Program-made: the position numbers and the translations under genes | Shown: piece by piece, positions 17,903 to 26,517 of the stretch | Layout of the letters: every line of letters begins with the position of its first letter | Position numbering within the stretch: position 1 is the stretch's first letter | NCBI GenBank assembly: GCA_049115815.1 | Contig: JAGDZO010000012.1 | Coordinates: 15,074-79,073 of the forward strand | Direction of reading: 5' to 3' | From: Marinoscillum sp049115815 | GTDB taxonomy: Bacteria; Bacteroidota; Bacteroidia; Cytophagales; Cyclobacteriaceae | Length of the DNA stretch: 64,000 bases | The notes under the pieces: model-generated | Told to the model about the DNA's origin: nothing | The model's input: the letters and a program-made list of their open reading frames with translations, nothing else | Databases searched by the model: none

Positions 17903-18541
17903 CTAATCCTTTTCTACGCTTGCCTTCTTTTTATCCTTAGAAGCACTAGCCGGCTGAGCATAGTTGACCTCCCAATATGGATCCGATAGTTCAGTGTATT
18001 TTCCATGGAACTGTGTAAGCATAATCTTCACTGCATAGTTTAACCTATTCACCGCATCTTTGAAATAATCCTCCCGATTCTGTGGATGAAAAATGAAGAA
18101 TTTGATAATCGGAAATGCCGTAGTTCTAAACTCCCCTAACACCTTTTTCACCGAAGATGTTTCTTCCTCCAATGAGCTAATCGCAGCAGCGCAAGCTTCG
18201 ATCAGGCCGTTTAGCAAAGCAGTATATAATTTCTCAGACGTTACGTCCCTTTCAGCATACTCTGCTACCATTTCTTCGCAATGAGCCTTCAAGATTCTTA
18301 GACCTGGTAAACTCTTGCTTGCCTCAGTGAAAATATCTGGCTGCCAAAGGATCTCTCGAAAAGTAAATACTGAAGGCAGTAACTCCGTGTCAAACTGACC
18401 GTCATTTTTCAAATCAACTAACACCTCTTGAGAGATATCTTCTACCAGCACTTTGCCAGCAATAAGCCGATATGACCAACCTTGCTCATCAGAATTGATG
18501 AGTTCAGAAAAATTCCATATTTCACTAAGTGCTATTTTCAT
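17903..18541 (-). CDS. Unknown conserved-looking cytoplasmic protein
   Basis: 212 residues with no signal peptide or membrane segment. It is mostly helical by composition, with a hydrophobic stretch AFPIIKFFIFHP near residues 142-153 and a C-terminal Lys/Ser-rich tail (SASKDKKKAS). The family is unrecognised. It is on the same strand as the VTT and hemH genes, 76 bases upstream of the VTT gene, and could head that transcript. Clean codon use and a proper ATG support it as a real gene. Confidence 0.6.
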   Translation of the reverse strand: MKIALSEIWNFSELINSDEQGWSYRLIAGKVLVEDISQEVLVDLKNDGQFDTELLPSVFTFREILWQPDIFTEASKSLPGLRILKAHCEEMVAEYAERDVTSEKLYTALLNGLIEACAAAISSLEEETSSVKKVLGEFRTTAFPIIKFFIFHPQNREDYFKDAVNRLNYAVKIMLTQFHGKYTELSDPYWEVNYAQPASASKDKKKASVEKD

Positions 18542-18695
18542 TCTTCGTCTTTGGTCAATCCCCTAGACTATAATGTCTGAACCGCCTAAGATCGCAATGA
18601 TAACGACTATTTTAATTTCATAACATTTTCATAACCACAATCAACACAACCTTTTGTCGAAAAAATAGTATGCTTGCATAACAAATTGTGAATCG

Positions 18696-18917
18696 ATGAA
18701 CCGTAAAGCAATACCTATATTCTATGAGGGAAACAAAATTTTAAGAATTTCAGACTTGCCATCAAGTCAATTTGTTTTGTTTTCCGGATGGTTAACTCCT
18801 TCCCATTTCCTTACCCTTGGCGAAACTACAGATTATGACTGTGTGAGCTACGACGATTACGAACACTGGTATCAGTATCACTACATTACCGAAAAGGAAG
18901 CGGATAATATCCTCTAA
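18696..18917 (+). CDS. Small unknown protein upstream of recJ
   Basis: 73 residues, acidic and aromatic-rich (CVSYDDYEHWYQYHY near residues 49-63), with no signal peptide or membrane segment. It starts ATG and ends 38 bases before recJ on the same strand, so co-transcription is plausible. The family is unrecognised. The ordered, aromatic-rich sequence reads as a folded protein rather than a chance frame, but this is weak evidence. Confidence 0.55.
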   Translation: MNRKAIPIFYEGNKILRISDLPSSQFVLFSGWLTPSHFLTLGETTDYDCVSYDDYEHWYQYHYITEKEADNIL

Positions 18918-18955
18918 TTACTGTCATATTGGGCATATTTATCTAATTTCCCACT

Positions 18956-20659
18956 ATGGAAAAGCGATGGGTATTTAATGAGAGTTTTGATGAAAACACC
19001 GTCCAAAATCTCAGCTCATCTCTAAATATTCAATCCAAACTTGCTTGTCTACTAGCCCAAAGACAGGTCAATACTTTTGAGGAAGCTAAAACGTTTTTTC
19101 GCCCTTCTCTGAGCGACCTGCATGATCCCTTTCTCATGAAGGACATGGACAAGGCTGTCAATCGGCTTTGTGATGCCATCTTCTCCAATCAAAAAATCCT
19201 GATTTACGGTGACTATGATGTAGATGGGACCACATCTGTGTCGCTGATGTATGGATTTCTAAAAGCATTTTCTGATCAGCTCGAGTATTACATTCCCGAT
19301 AGGTATACGGAAGGATACGGTATTTCTCAGAAAGGAATCGAATATGCTAACGACAATGGGTTTTCATTGATTATCAGCTTGGATTGTGGCATAAGAGCCG
19401 TTGGCATGGCCGATCTTGCCCGTAACTATGGGATCGATCTAATCATCTGTGACCATCACTTACCCGGTGATCAACTCCCAGATGCACTGGCGATCTTAGA
19501 TCCCAAGCAAGCAGATGATCATTACCCTTTCAAAGAACTCTCAGGGTGTGGTGTTGGGTTCAAACTTCTGCAAGGATTTTGTATCCAAAATTCAATCCCA
19601 ATGGAGCAATTGCTCGAGCATCTCGATTTAGTTGTGGTGAGCATAGCCTCCGATATAGTACCAATCGTTGGAGAAAATCGAGTGTTGGCATATTATGGGT
19701 TGAAAAAGCTTAACAGCTCACCATGTGCCGGGCTCAAGGCACTCATAGATGTAAGCGGTCTTAAGAACGAACTGGATATTACCAGCATAGTGTTTTACCT
19801 CGGGCCTAGAATCAACGCCACGGGGAGATTGACCCATGCTCATGATTCTGTGAAGTTATTGACGGCAACAGACGCTACTGAGACTGAAGCATTCGCCTCT
19901 GTGCTTCATGATCAAAATGCCCAAAGGAAAGATTTTGATAAGTCCATCACGGAAGAAGCTATTACCATGATCGAATCAGATGACAAGCTTATCAAGGCTC
20001 GATCCACAGTGTTGTACAAAGAAGACTGGCACAAAGGTGTCATCGGAATTGTGGCTTCCAGATGTATTGAGAGGTATTATCGCCCTACTATCATCCTTAC
20101 TGAATCTAAGGGGAAGGCAACAGGTAGCGCAAGATCCATTGAGGGGTTTGATATTCATGAAGGAATAGCTGCCTGCTCAGAGTTGCTTGATCAATTTGGT
20201 GGGCACAAGCATGCTGCTGGGCTGACCATGCCAGTAGAAAATGTAACCGCTTTCGCCGAAAAATTTGACGAGTATGTTACGAATCATCTTAAGTCAGATC
20301 TGCTCCAACCTATACTGGAAGTAGATCTAGAAGTTCCTCTAGATTTCATCAATTACAAGACATACAACATCATTAAGCAGATGTCGCCATTCGGTCCTCA
20401 AAACCAAAAGCCTGTATTCGTCTCCAGAGGGGTCTCTCTAAAATATCCGCCCAAACGAATAAAAACTGAACACCTCAAGCTTAGCATCGTTCAGGTAGGA
20501 AACAGCATGGTCTATGAAGCCATTGGTTTTGGTTTAGCCGAACATTTGGAAGCTATCACTTCAGCATCCTCATTTGACGTGGCATATCAAATAGAGGAAA
20601 ATCAATATCGTGGCAATAAAAGCCTACAGATAAACATTAAGGATGTGAAATTTGAATGA
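18956..20659 (+). CDS. recJ: Single-stranded-DNA-specific exonuclease RecJ
   Basis: 567 residues, a DHH-family 5'-3' exonuclease. The motifs appear in order: YGDYDVDGTTS (motif I), CDHHLPGD (the DHH motif), GPRINATGR, and the DHHA1 segment GGHKHAAGLTM. A C-terminal OB-fold-like region follows (about 465-567). It trims 5' ends in RecF-type repair and mismatch repair. lptB starts 21 bases after the stop, so recJ heads a recJ-lptB-GH3 operon. Confidence 0.95.
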   Translation: MEKRWVFNESFDENTVQNLSSSLNIQSKLACLLAQRQVNTFEEAKTFFRPSLSDLHDPFLMKDMDKAVNRLCDAIFSNQKILIYGDYDVDGTTSVSLMYGFLKAFSDQLEYYIPDRYTEGYGISQKGIEYANDNGFSLIISLDCGIRAVGMADLARNYGIDLIICDHHLPGDQLPDALAILDPKQADDHYPFKELSGCGVGFKLLQGFCIQNSIPMEQLLEHLDLVVVSIASDIVPIVGENRVLAYYGLKKLNSSPCAGLKALIDVSGLKNELDITSIVFYLGPRINATGRLTHAHDSVKLLTATDATETEAFASVLHDQNAQRKDFDKSITEEAITMIESDDKLIKARSTVLYKEDWHKGVIGIVASRCIERYYRPTIILTESKGKATGSARSIEGFDIHEGIAACSELLDQFGGHKHAAGLTMPVENVTAFAEKFDEYVTNHLKSDLLQPILEVDLEVPLDFINYKTYNIIKQMSPFGPQNQKPVFVSRGVSLKYPPKRIKTEHLKLSIVQVGNSMVYEAIGFGLAEHLEAITSASSFDVAYQIEENQYRGNKSLQINIKDVKFE

Positions 20660-20680
20660 TATCTTGCGGGGACTATAGAT

Positions 20681-21418
20681 ATGGAATTACGAGCCGAACA
20701 TTTAATTAAAAAGTACAATAAGCGCAAAGTCGTCAATGACATCTCCGTGTCAGTTAATCAAGGGGAAATAGTTGGACTACTTGGCCCAAATGGTGCAGGT
20801 AAAACGACCACTTTTTACATGGTTGTTGGGTTAATCAAACCTAATGAAGGGCATATCTTTTTGGATGATGAAGACATCACGGACTTGGCCATGTATCGCA
20901 GAGCTAAAAAAGGGATTGGCTATCTGGCTCAGGAAGCATCTGTCTTTAGAAAGCTATCTGTGGAAGACAACATCTTGGCCGTGTTGGAAATGACTAAGCT
21001 TTCCAAAGCCGAGCAAAGGGACAAAATGGAATCCCTACTGGATGAATTTAGCCTTACACACGTAAGAAAAAACCTGGGTATGGTACTGTCAGGTGGTGAG
21101 AGAAGAAGAACTGAAATAGCCCGTGCGCTGGCAGTGGATCCAAAATTTGTATTGCTGGATGAGCCATTTGCAGGAGTTGACCCGATTGCTGTAGAAGAGA
21201 TCCAGACCATAGTAGCTCAGCTGAAAGACAAGAACATTGGCATCTTGATCACCGATCACAATGTGGACGAAACTTTGTCTATTACAGATAGAGCCTACCT
21301 CATGTTCGAAGGAAACCTCCTCAAGGCAGGCACACCAGAGGAACTAGCGGCTGACGAACAAGTAAGGCGCGTTTATTTGGGTAAAAACTTCGAGCTTAAG
21401 CGTAAAAAAGAAGATTAA
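20681..21418 (+). CDS. lptB: LPS export ABC transporter ATPase LptB
   Basis: 245 residues. Walker A GPNGAGKT at 35-42, Q-loop GYLAQEAS, signature LSGGERRRTEIARALA, Walker B FVLLDEPFAGVDP and switch His in ITDHNV are all present. The LSGGERRR signature and overall pattern are those of LptB, the cytoplasmic ATPase of the LptBFG complex that extracts LPS from the inner membrane. The stop is followed at once by the GTG of the GH3-like gene. Confidence 0.95.
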   Translation: MELRAEHLIKKYNKRKVVNDISVSVNQGEIVGLLGPNGAGKTTTFYMVVGLIKPNEGHIFLDDEDITDLAMYRRAKKGIGYLAQEASVFRKLSVEDNILAVLEMTKLSKAEQRDKMESLLDEFSLTHVRKNLGMVLSGGERRRTEIARALAVDPKFVLLDEPFAGVDPIAVEEIQTIVAQLKDKNIGILITDHNVDETLSITDRAYLMFEGNLLKAGTPEELAADEQVRRVYLGKNFELKRKKED

Positions 21419-22945
21419 GTGGAGCTGTTTAACTCCATATTGACCTGGGTCATGAAGAAACGAATTCATGACATTGAACTCTTCATGAAGTACCCTCATG
21501 AGGTTCAGGAGGAGTTATTAATTAGTTTGCTAGACAGGGCGGCCAATACCGCCTACGGAAAGCAATACGATTTTTCCAGCATTCTAAACAGTAGAGAATT
21601 CCAGGAGCGCGTACCCATAGTAACCTATGAGGAGCTGTTTCCATACATTGATAGGCTGATGCAGGGAGAGCAAAATCTTCTGTGGCCTACTGAGGTCAGG
21701 TGGTTTGCAAAGTCATCAGGCACCACCAACGCGCGCAGCAAATTCATCCCCGTCTCTAATGAGGCGCTAGAAGATTGTCATTACAAGGGAGGCAAAGACA
21801 TGCTCTCCATTTACATGAATAATTACCCGGAAACTAAAATGTTCGCCGGTAAAAATCTCGTCATTGGCGGAAGTCAGCAGGTAAACCAATTTGACAAAAA
21901 TGGTAAATCTTATTATGGTGATGTATCTGCTGTCCTGCTGAAAAATCTCCCATTCTGGGCACAGATGGTAAGGACTCCTTCCATGGACATAGCCCTCATG
22001 GATGAGTGGGAAGAGAAAATCGAAAAAATGGCACAATACACTGCCAATGAAAACGTCACTTCCATTTCTGGTGTACCTACCTGGACCATTGTTCTGTTGG
22101 AGCGAATTCTCGAAATAAAAGGAGCCAAATCTATACCTGAAGTTTGGCCAAATTTGGAGGTGTTTATTCACGGGGCTGTGGCATTTACTCCGTACGAAAA
22201 GCTATTCCAAAGTTTAATTCCTTCACCTAACATGCATTATATGGAGACATACAATGCGTCAGAAGGTTTCTTCGGCATCCAAGATCAAACAGACTCTAAG
22301 GACATGCTCCTTATGCTGGATTATGGAATTTATTATGAATTTATTCCGGCGGAGGAATGGGATAGTGAAAATCCAAAAACACTCCAATTGGATCAGGTGG
22401 AGCTTGGAAAGAACTACGCGATCGTCATCACTACCAATGCCGGTCTGTGGCGATATAAAATTGGAGATACCATTCGGTTTACTTCTCTAGATCCACATAG
22501 AATTAGAATCAGTGGCAGAACCAAACACTATATCAATGCATTTGGCGAGGAATTAATAATAGAAAATGCAGAGGAAGCCATAGCCTATGCATGCGAAAAG
22601 ACCGATGCTGAAATAGAAAACTTCACTGCCGGGCCCAAATACTTGGAGTCCGGTAAACAAGGGAGTCACGAGTGGGTGATAGAATTCAACAAGGCTCCGG
22701 ATAACATTCATAGATTTGGTCAGGTATTGGATGAAAGAATCCGAGAAATCAATTCTGACTATGATGCCAAACGCCATAGAGATATAGCCTTAGTTGCCCC
22801 AGACATACATACTGCAAAGCCCGGAACGTTCTACAATTGGATGAAAAAACGAGGCAAGCTAGGCGGGCAACACAAAGTGCCCAGACTGTCCAATAACCGT
22901 GAGTACATCGAGGATTTGTTGGAGATGATGGGTTCTAGTGCCTAG
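21419..22945 (+). CDS. GH3-like acyl-adenylate-forming family protein
   Basis: 508 residues, a member of the GH3 (plant auxin-responsive) family within the ANL adenylating superfamily. ATP-binding-like segments are visible: SSGTTNARSKFIPVS (near 100-114) and ETYNASEGFFGIQD (near 278-291), plus a C-terminal hinge region GRTKHYINAFGEELI. Plant relatives join amino acids to jasmonate or auxin; the bacterial substrates are unknown. Start: GTG on the base after the lptB stop. The recurring lptB neighbourhood hints at an envelope-lipid role, which is inference. Confidence 0.85.
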   Translation: MELFNSILTWVMKKRIHDIELFMKYPHEVQEELLISLLDRAANTAYGKQYDFSSILNSREFQERVPIVTYEELFPYIDRLMQGEQNLLWPTEVRWFAKSSGTTNARSKFIPVSNEALEDCHYKGGKDMLSIYMNNYPETKMFAGKNLVIGGSQQVNQFDKNGKSYYGDVSAVLLKNLPFWAQMVRTPSMDIALMDEWEEKIEKMAQYTANENVTSISGVPTWTIVLLERILEIKGAKSIPEVWPNLEVFIHGAVAFTPYEKLFQSLIPSPNMHYMETYNASEGFFGIQDQTDSKDMLLMLDYGIYYEFIPAEEWDSENPKTLQLDQVELGKNYAIVITTNAGLWRYKIGDTIRFTSLDPHRIRISGRTKHYINAFGEELIIENAEEAIAYACEKTDAEIENFTAGPKYLESGKQGSHEWVIEFNKAPDNIHRFGQVLDERIREINSDYDAKRHRDIALVAPDIHTAKPGTFYNWMKKRGKLGGQHKVPRLSNNREYIEDLLEMMGSSA

Positions 22946-22946
22946 T

Positions 22947-23978
22947 CTACTCCCCTACATGGGTCACGTAATTCTCCCATTTCTCAAGTACACTTTCAAA
23001 ATCTTCTGGCAAATCTGAATCAAATTGTACAGTTTCTTTAGTGACCGGGTGGATGAAACCAAGTGTCTTGGCATGTAAGGCTTGTCTAGGCATAGCTTTG
23101 AAGCAATTGTTGACGAACTGCTTATACTTCGTAAAAACTGTTCCTTTTAAAACTTGATCCCCACCATAGGTTGCATCATTGAAGAGTGGGTGACCAATGT
23201 ATTTCATATGAGCTCGTATCTGATGGGTTCTACCAGTCTCTAAGTTGCATTTGACCAAAGTTACATATCTCAACCGTTTCAACACCTTGAAGTGGGTAAC
23301 CGCGCGCTTCCCAAAATCTCCTTCGGGGAATGCTGCCGTGATTCGCCTGTCTTTCAGGCTTCTTCCCACATTTACATTGATCGTACCCTCATCCTCTTCC
23401 ACATCACCCCACACGAGTGCGTAGTAGGTTCGCTCAATGCTGTGATCAAAAAATTGCTTAGCCAGTCCGCTCATTGCTTGCTCAGACTTAGCAATGACCA
23501 ACAAGCCAGAGGTGTCTTTATCTATACGATGTACCAATCCCGGTCGACCTTCATTGCCCTCCATTTCTGGCAAGTTCTTGAAATGATAGGCTAGGCCATT
23601 TACCAAAGTCCCTGACCAATTTTGATAAGCGGGGTGGACTACCATTCCCGCTTCTTTATTCACTATAAGTAAGTCTTTATCTTCAAAAACAATATTAAGG
23701 GGAATATCCTCTGGCACGACCTCCTCATCTCTCGGCGGCTCTGTGAGATAGATATGAATGGAATCTCCAGGACGAACTTTATAGTTGGGTTTGACCAGCT
23801 GATCATTGACCTTCACAAACCCATCTTTAATCCCGACCTGAACCTTATTACGGGTTGCATTCGGAATCCGATCCATCAAAAACTTATCTATCCTAAGCAA
23901 AGTCTGCTTAGGATCCACCACTATATGAAAATGCTCAAATAATTCTTCTTCTAATGGCTCTTCCTGTTCCTCACTCAT
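22947..23978 (-). CDS. rluD: RluA-family pseudouridine synthase (RluD-like)
   Basis: 343 residues. An acidic N-terminal tail leads into an S4 RNA-binding domain (about 28-80: LLRIDKFLMDRIPNATRN), then the catalytic domain with HRIDKDTSGLL. Asp153 is the catalytic aspartate. It isomerises uridine in 23S rRNA, and RluD-type enzymes act on helix 69. Family assignment is firm; the exact target within RluA/C/D is less sure. It ends one base from the convergent GH3-like gene. Confidence 0.9.
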   Translation of the reverse strand: MSEEQEEPLEEELFEHFHIVVDPKQTLLRIDKFLMDRIPNATRNKVQVGIKDGFVKVNDQLVKPNYKVRPGDSIHIYLTEPPRDEEVVPEDIPLNIVFEDKDLLIVNKEAGMVVHPAYQNWSGTLVNGLAYHFKNLPEMEGNEGRPGLVHRIDKDTSGLLVIAKSEQAMSGLAKQFFDHSIERTYYALVWGDVEEDEGTINVNVGRSLKDRRITAAFPEGDFGKRAVTHFKVLKRLRYVTLVKCNLETGRTHQIRAHMKYIGHPLFNDATYGGDQVLKGTVFTKYKQFVNNCFKAMPRQALHAKTLGFIHPVTKETVQFDSDLPEDFESVLEKWENYVTHVGE

Positions 23979-24004
23979 GAAGCAAATTTATCTAACTTCG
24001 GTCT

Positions 24005-24910
24005 ATGGAGCGCATTCCTTCTCCCTTAGAAAAAATATCCGACCCTTTGTTCGAAGAGAAAGACATTGAGGTATGGATCAAAAGGGATGATCTCATTCAT
24101 CCAAGAATCATGGGCAACAAATGGAGGAAACTGAAATACAACATTCTCCATATACAAACTCAAGACCTAGCCGGTATTGTGACCTTGGGTGGAGCTTACT
24201 CCAATCATATAGCGGCAACAGCCGCCGCATGTGCAGATAATAACATCCCATGTGTGGGAATTATCAGGGGCGAAGAGCTCAAGTTAGATAGCAATGATAC
24301 GCTGCTTACTGCTCATGAGCATGGAATGGCGTTGAGATTTGTGACACGAGCTCGATATAGAGACCTTACTTCAAACCCATCAATTCTTGCTTCGGAGTTT
24401 CCAGATTTTCACATCGTACCAGAGGGAGGTACGAACGAGTTAGCCATTAAAGGTTGCGAAGAAATCATTCAGGAATTAGACATGTCATTCGATCACATCA
24501 TTACCTCGGTAGGTACCGGGGGCACCATGGCAGGGATCATCAAGGCACTCAAAGGAAAGTCAAATATCATTGGTGTTCTTGCCCTGAAAGGTGAAGGTTT
24601 TCAAAAATCATTCAGGGATTTACTTGATCAATATCACATAGGTTTCTTAAATTATACCCTTATGCATGATTGCCATTTAGGGGGTTACGCGAAAGTGCCT
24701 GATTTCCTGATCGATTTTATCAATGAGACCAAGACTGCTCAAAACATTCTTTTTGACCCAATTTATACTGCCAAGATGTACTATGCCGTTTATAGACTGA
24801 TTCGAGAAAACTACTTTTCGAAAGGTACACGAATCCTTCTTGTCCATACGGGTGGCCTTCAGGGAATCAGAGGTATCAATCAAAAATCTGCAAAAAAGAT
24901 ATTGCTTTAG
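24005..24910 (+). CDS. PLP-dependent ACC deaminase/D-cysteine desulfhydrase-like enzyme
   Basis: 301 residues, fold-type II PLP enzyme. The PLP Lys is Lys39 in MGNKWRKLKYN. The substrate loop GGAYSNHIAATAAA and the phosphate-binding SVGTGGTMAGI match the family. Relatives deaminate 1-aminocyclopropane-1-carboxylate or break down D-cysteine, and sequence alone does not decide between them. The start ATG lies only four bases after a TAACTTCG element (23993-24000), so the message may be nearly leaderless. It is divergent from rluD, and the next gene begins 14 bases after the stop. Confidence 0.88.
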   Translation: MERIPSPLEKISDPLFEEKDIEVWIKRDDLIHPRIMGNKWRKLKYNILHIQTQDLAGIVTLGGAYSNHIAATAAACADNNIPCVGIIRGEELKLDSNDTLLTAHEHGMALRFVTRARYRDLTSNPSILASEFPDFHIVPEGGTNELAIKGCEEIIQELDMSFDHIITSVGTGGTMAGIIKALKGKSNIIGVLALKGEGFQKSFRDLLDQYHIGFLNYTLMHDCHLGGYAKVPDFLIDFINETKTAQNILFDPIYTAKMYYAVYRLIRENYFSKGTRILLVHTGGLQGIRGINQKSAKKILL

Positions 24911-24924
24911 ACTAAATTACCCCT

Positions 24925-26517
24925 GTGAAAAAGTTATCGACCGCTCTTATAATGCTCTTTTGCCTGAGTTGCAACGTCAATGAACTTGACTTTGACAATT
25001 TGGAAGGCCCTACCCTTAGCGGGAAAGTTGCGCTCCCATTGGGCACAATTTCCTACACCATGCGTGATCTCATAGAAGAAGTGGAGGATGGTGAGTTACG
25101 GCTTGAAGAGGATTCTACATCTCTTATTATTCTATCTTATTTTGATAGTGCAGAATACTCTGCTGGTGATGATGTATTATACATCGATGATATTGTCAAC
25201 GGGGCAGCCATTTCCATTCCAAGTTTTCCTGCGCTTCCTTTCGACACTACTTATGTAATTGACACCACATTTGTTTTCACTTACCCTGCAAGCGAAAGTG
25301 AAGCTTTGGATTCTGTCTTTTATGATGGAGGCAGTCTTACTTTTAGTCTAAGTTCCAATCTCCCGTATGATGTTGATTACTCCTTTACGCTAGCGCAAAC
25401 TACTCGTATTTCTAATGGAGAAGCCGTATCATTTGCTGGTTCGTTGGTAGGAAATAGTAGTGTCAATAGCTCGGAGGAATTATCAGGATTGCGTACAGAA
25501 TTGACATCTCAAGATGGCAATAATATTTTTATCATGTCTGTAACTATCGATATCGACTTGGCAACAGGCCAAGCCACAACCGGAAATAATACCTTGGATA
25601 TCGAGCTTGGTTTTATTGATCAAGACTTTGAAACACTTTATGGGAAATTCGGACAGGACACCATCCAAATAGGTGAAGAGTCTCTTGAAATTTCCTTTTT
25701 TGATGACCTTGGAGATTTTGGTTTATCCCTCGGGTCTCCATCCCTAAATTTTCACTTTGAGAGTTCACTGGGTCTTCCAATTGGTTTGCTACTAAATGGG
25801 ATGTATGCCGTGAAAAATGACGGTGACAATGCTGATACTACATATCTGGCTGGTGCTGTGACTGCCTCACCACAAGTTATCGAAGGAGCATTAGAGCCTG
25901 GTGCCGAACAAACTTCCACTATCTCGATTAACACCGACAACTCTACACTGAGAGATTTCTTAGGTATTGCACCAAATGCCATTGGTTTTAGCCTTTCGGC
26001 AATGGCCAACCCGATAGACCCGACATTGAGCAATTTTCTTCCAGACTCTGCTGGCATACGGACTGCCATTGAAGTTTCTATTCCTCTTGAAGTATCTCTC
26101 GACAACCTATCAAGGGAAATAGATTTTGAACTCGGAGATGGTCTCGAATTTGATGAAGCCGAGACGCTTACCATGCGAATTGTAACTCAGAATGGACTTC
26201 CGTTTAACGCTCGATTGGAGATAGATGTCAAAAATGAGACTGACTCTGTCATCCATACCGTTCCTCAAGTACTGGTGCTGGAAACACCACTACTTAATAC
26301 GTTGGGTATAGTGACCTCACCAAAAAAGGCGGTTTCAGATATCATCATGGATGAGGCTGGAGTCACCGCGCTGAGAGAAGGTGACAAACTTGTCTTAAGG
26401 ATAATCCTCAATACACCTAGCACTGGAGGTTCGAGAGAGTTTTTTGTCAAGGTGCTTGCTGACTATGAGATTTCTGCATCGGTATCTGTCTTAGGTAAAT
26501 TAAAAGCTGACTTATGA
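24925..26517 (+). CDS. Large lipoprotein of unknown function, coupled to a DUF5723 protein
   Basis: 530 residues. A lipoprotein signal (MKKLSTALIMLFCLSC) gives a lipobox with Cys16. The rest is beta-rich with many acidic and Thr/Ser residues, and an LSLGSP-type strand pattern in the middle suggests an extended beta-sandwich array. The family is unrecognised. Start: GTG at 24925. Its stop codon overlaps the start of the next gene (ATGA), so the two are translationally coupled and probably act together at the outer membrane. Confidence 0.75.
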   Translation: MKKLSTALIMLFCLSCNVNELDFDNLEGPTLSGKVALPLGTISYTMRDLIEEVEDGELRLEEDSTSLIILSYFDSAEYSAGDDVLYIDDIVNGAAISIPSFPALPFDTTYVIDTTFVFTYPASESEALDSVFYDGGSLTFSLSSNLPYDVDYSFTLAQTTRISNGEAVSFAGSLVGNSSVNSSEELSGLRTELTSQDGNNIFIMSVTIDIDLATGQATTGNNTLDIELGFIDQDFETLYGKFGQDTIQIGEESLEISFFDDLGDFGLSLGSPSLNFHFESSLGLPIGLLLNGMYAVKNDGDNADTTYLAGAVTASPQVIEGALEPGAEQTSTISINTDNSTLRDFLGIAPNAIGFSLSAMANPIDPTLSNFLPDSAGIRTAIEVSIPLEVSLDNLSREIDFELGDGLEFDEAETLTMRIVTQNGLPFNARLEIDVKNETDSVIHTVPQVLVLETPLLNTLGIVTSPKKAVSDIIMDEAGVTALREGDKLVLRIILNTPSTGGSREFFVKVLADYEISASVSVLGKLKADL

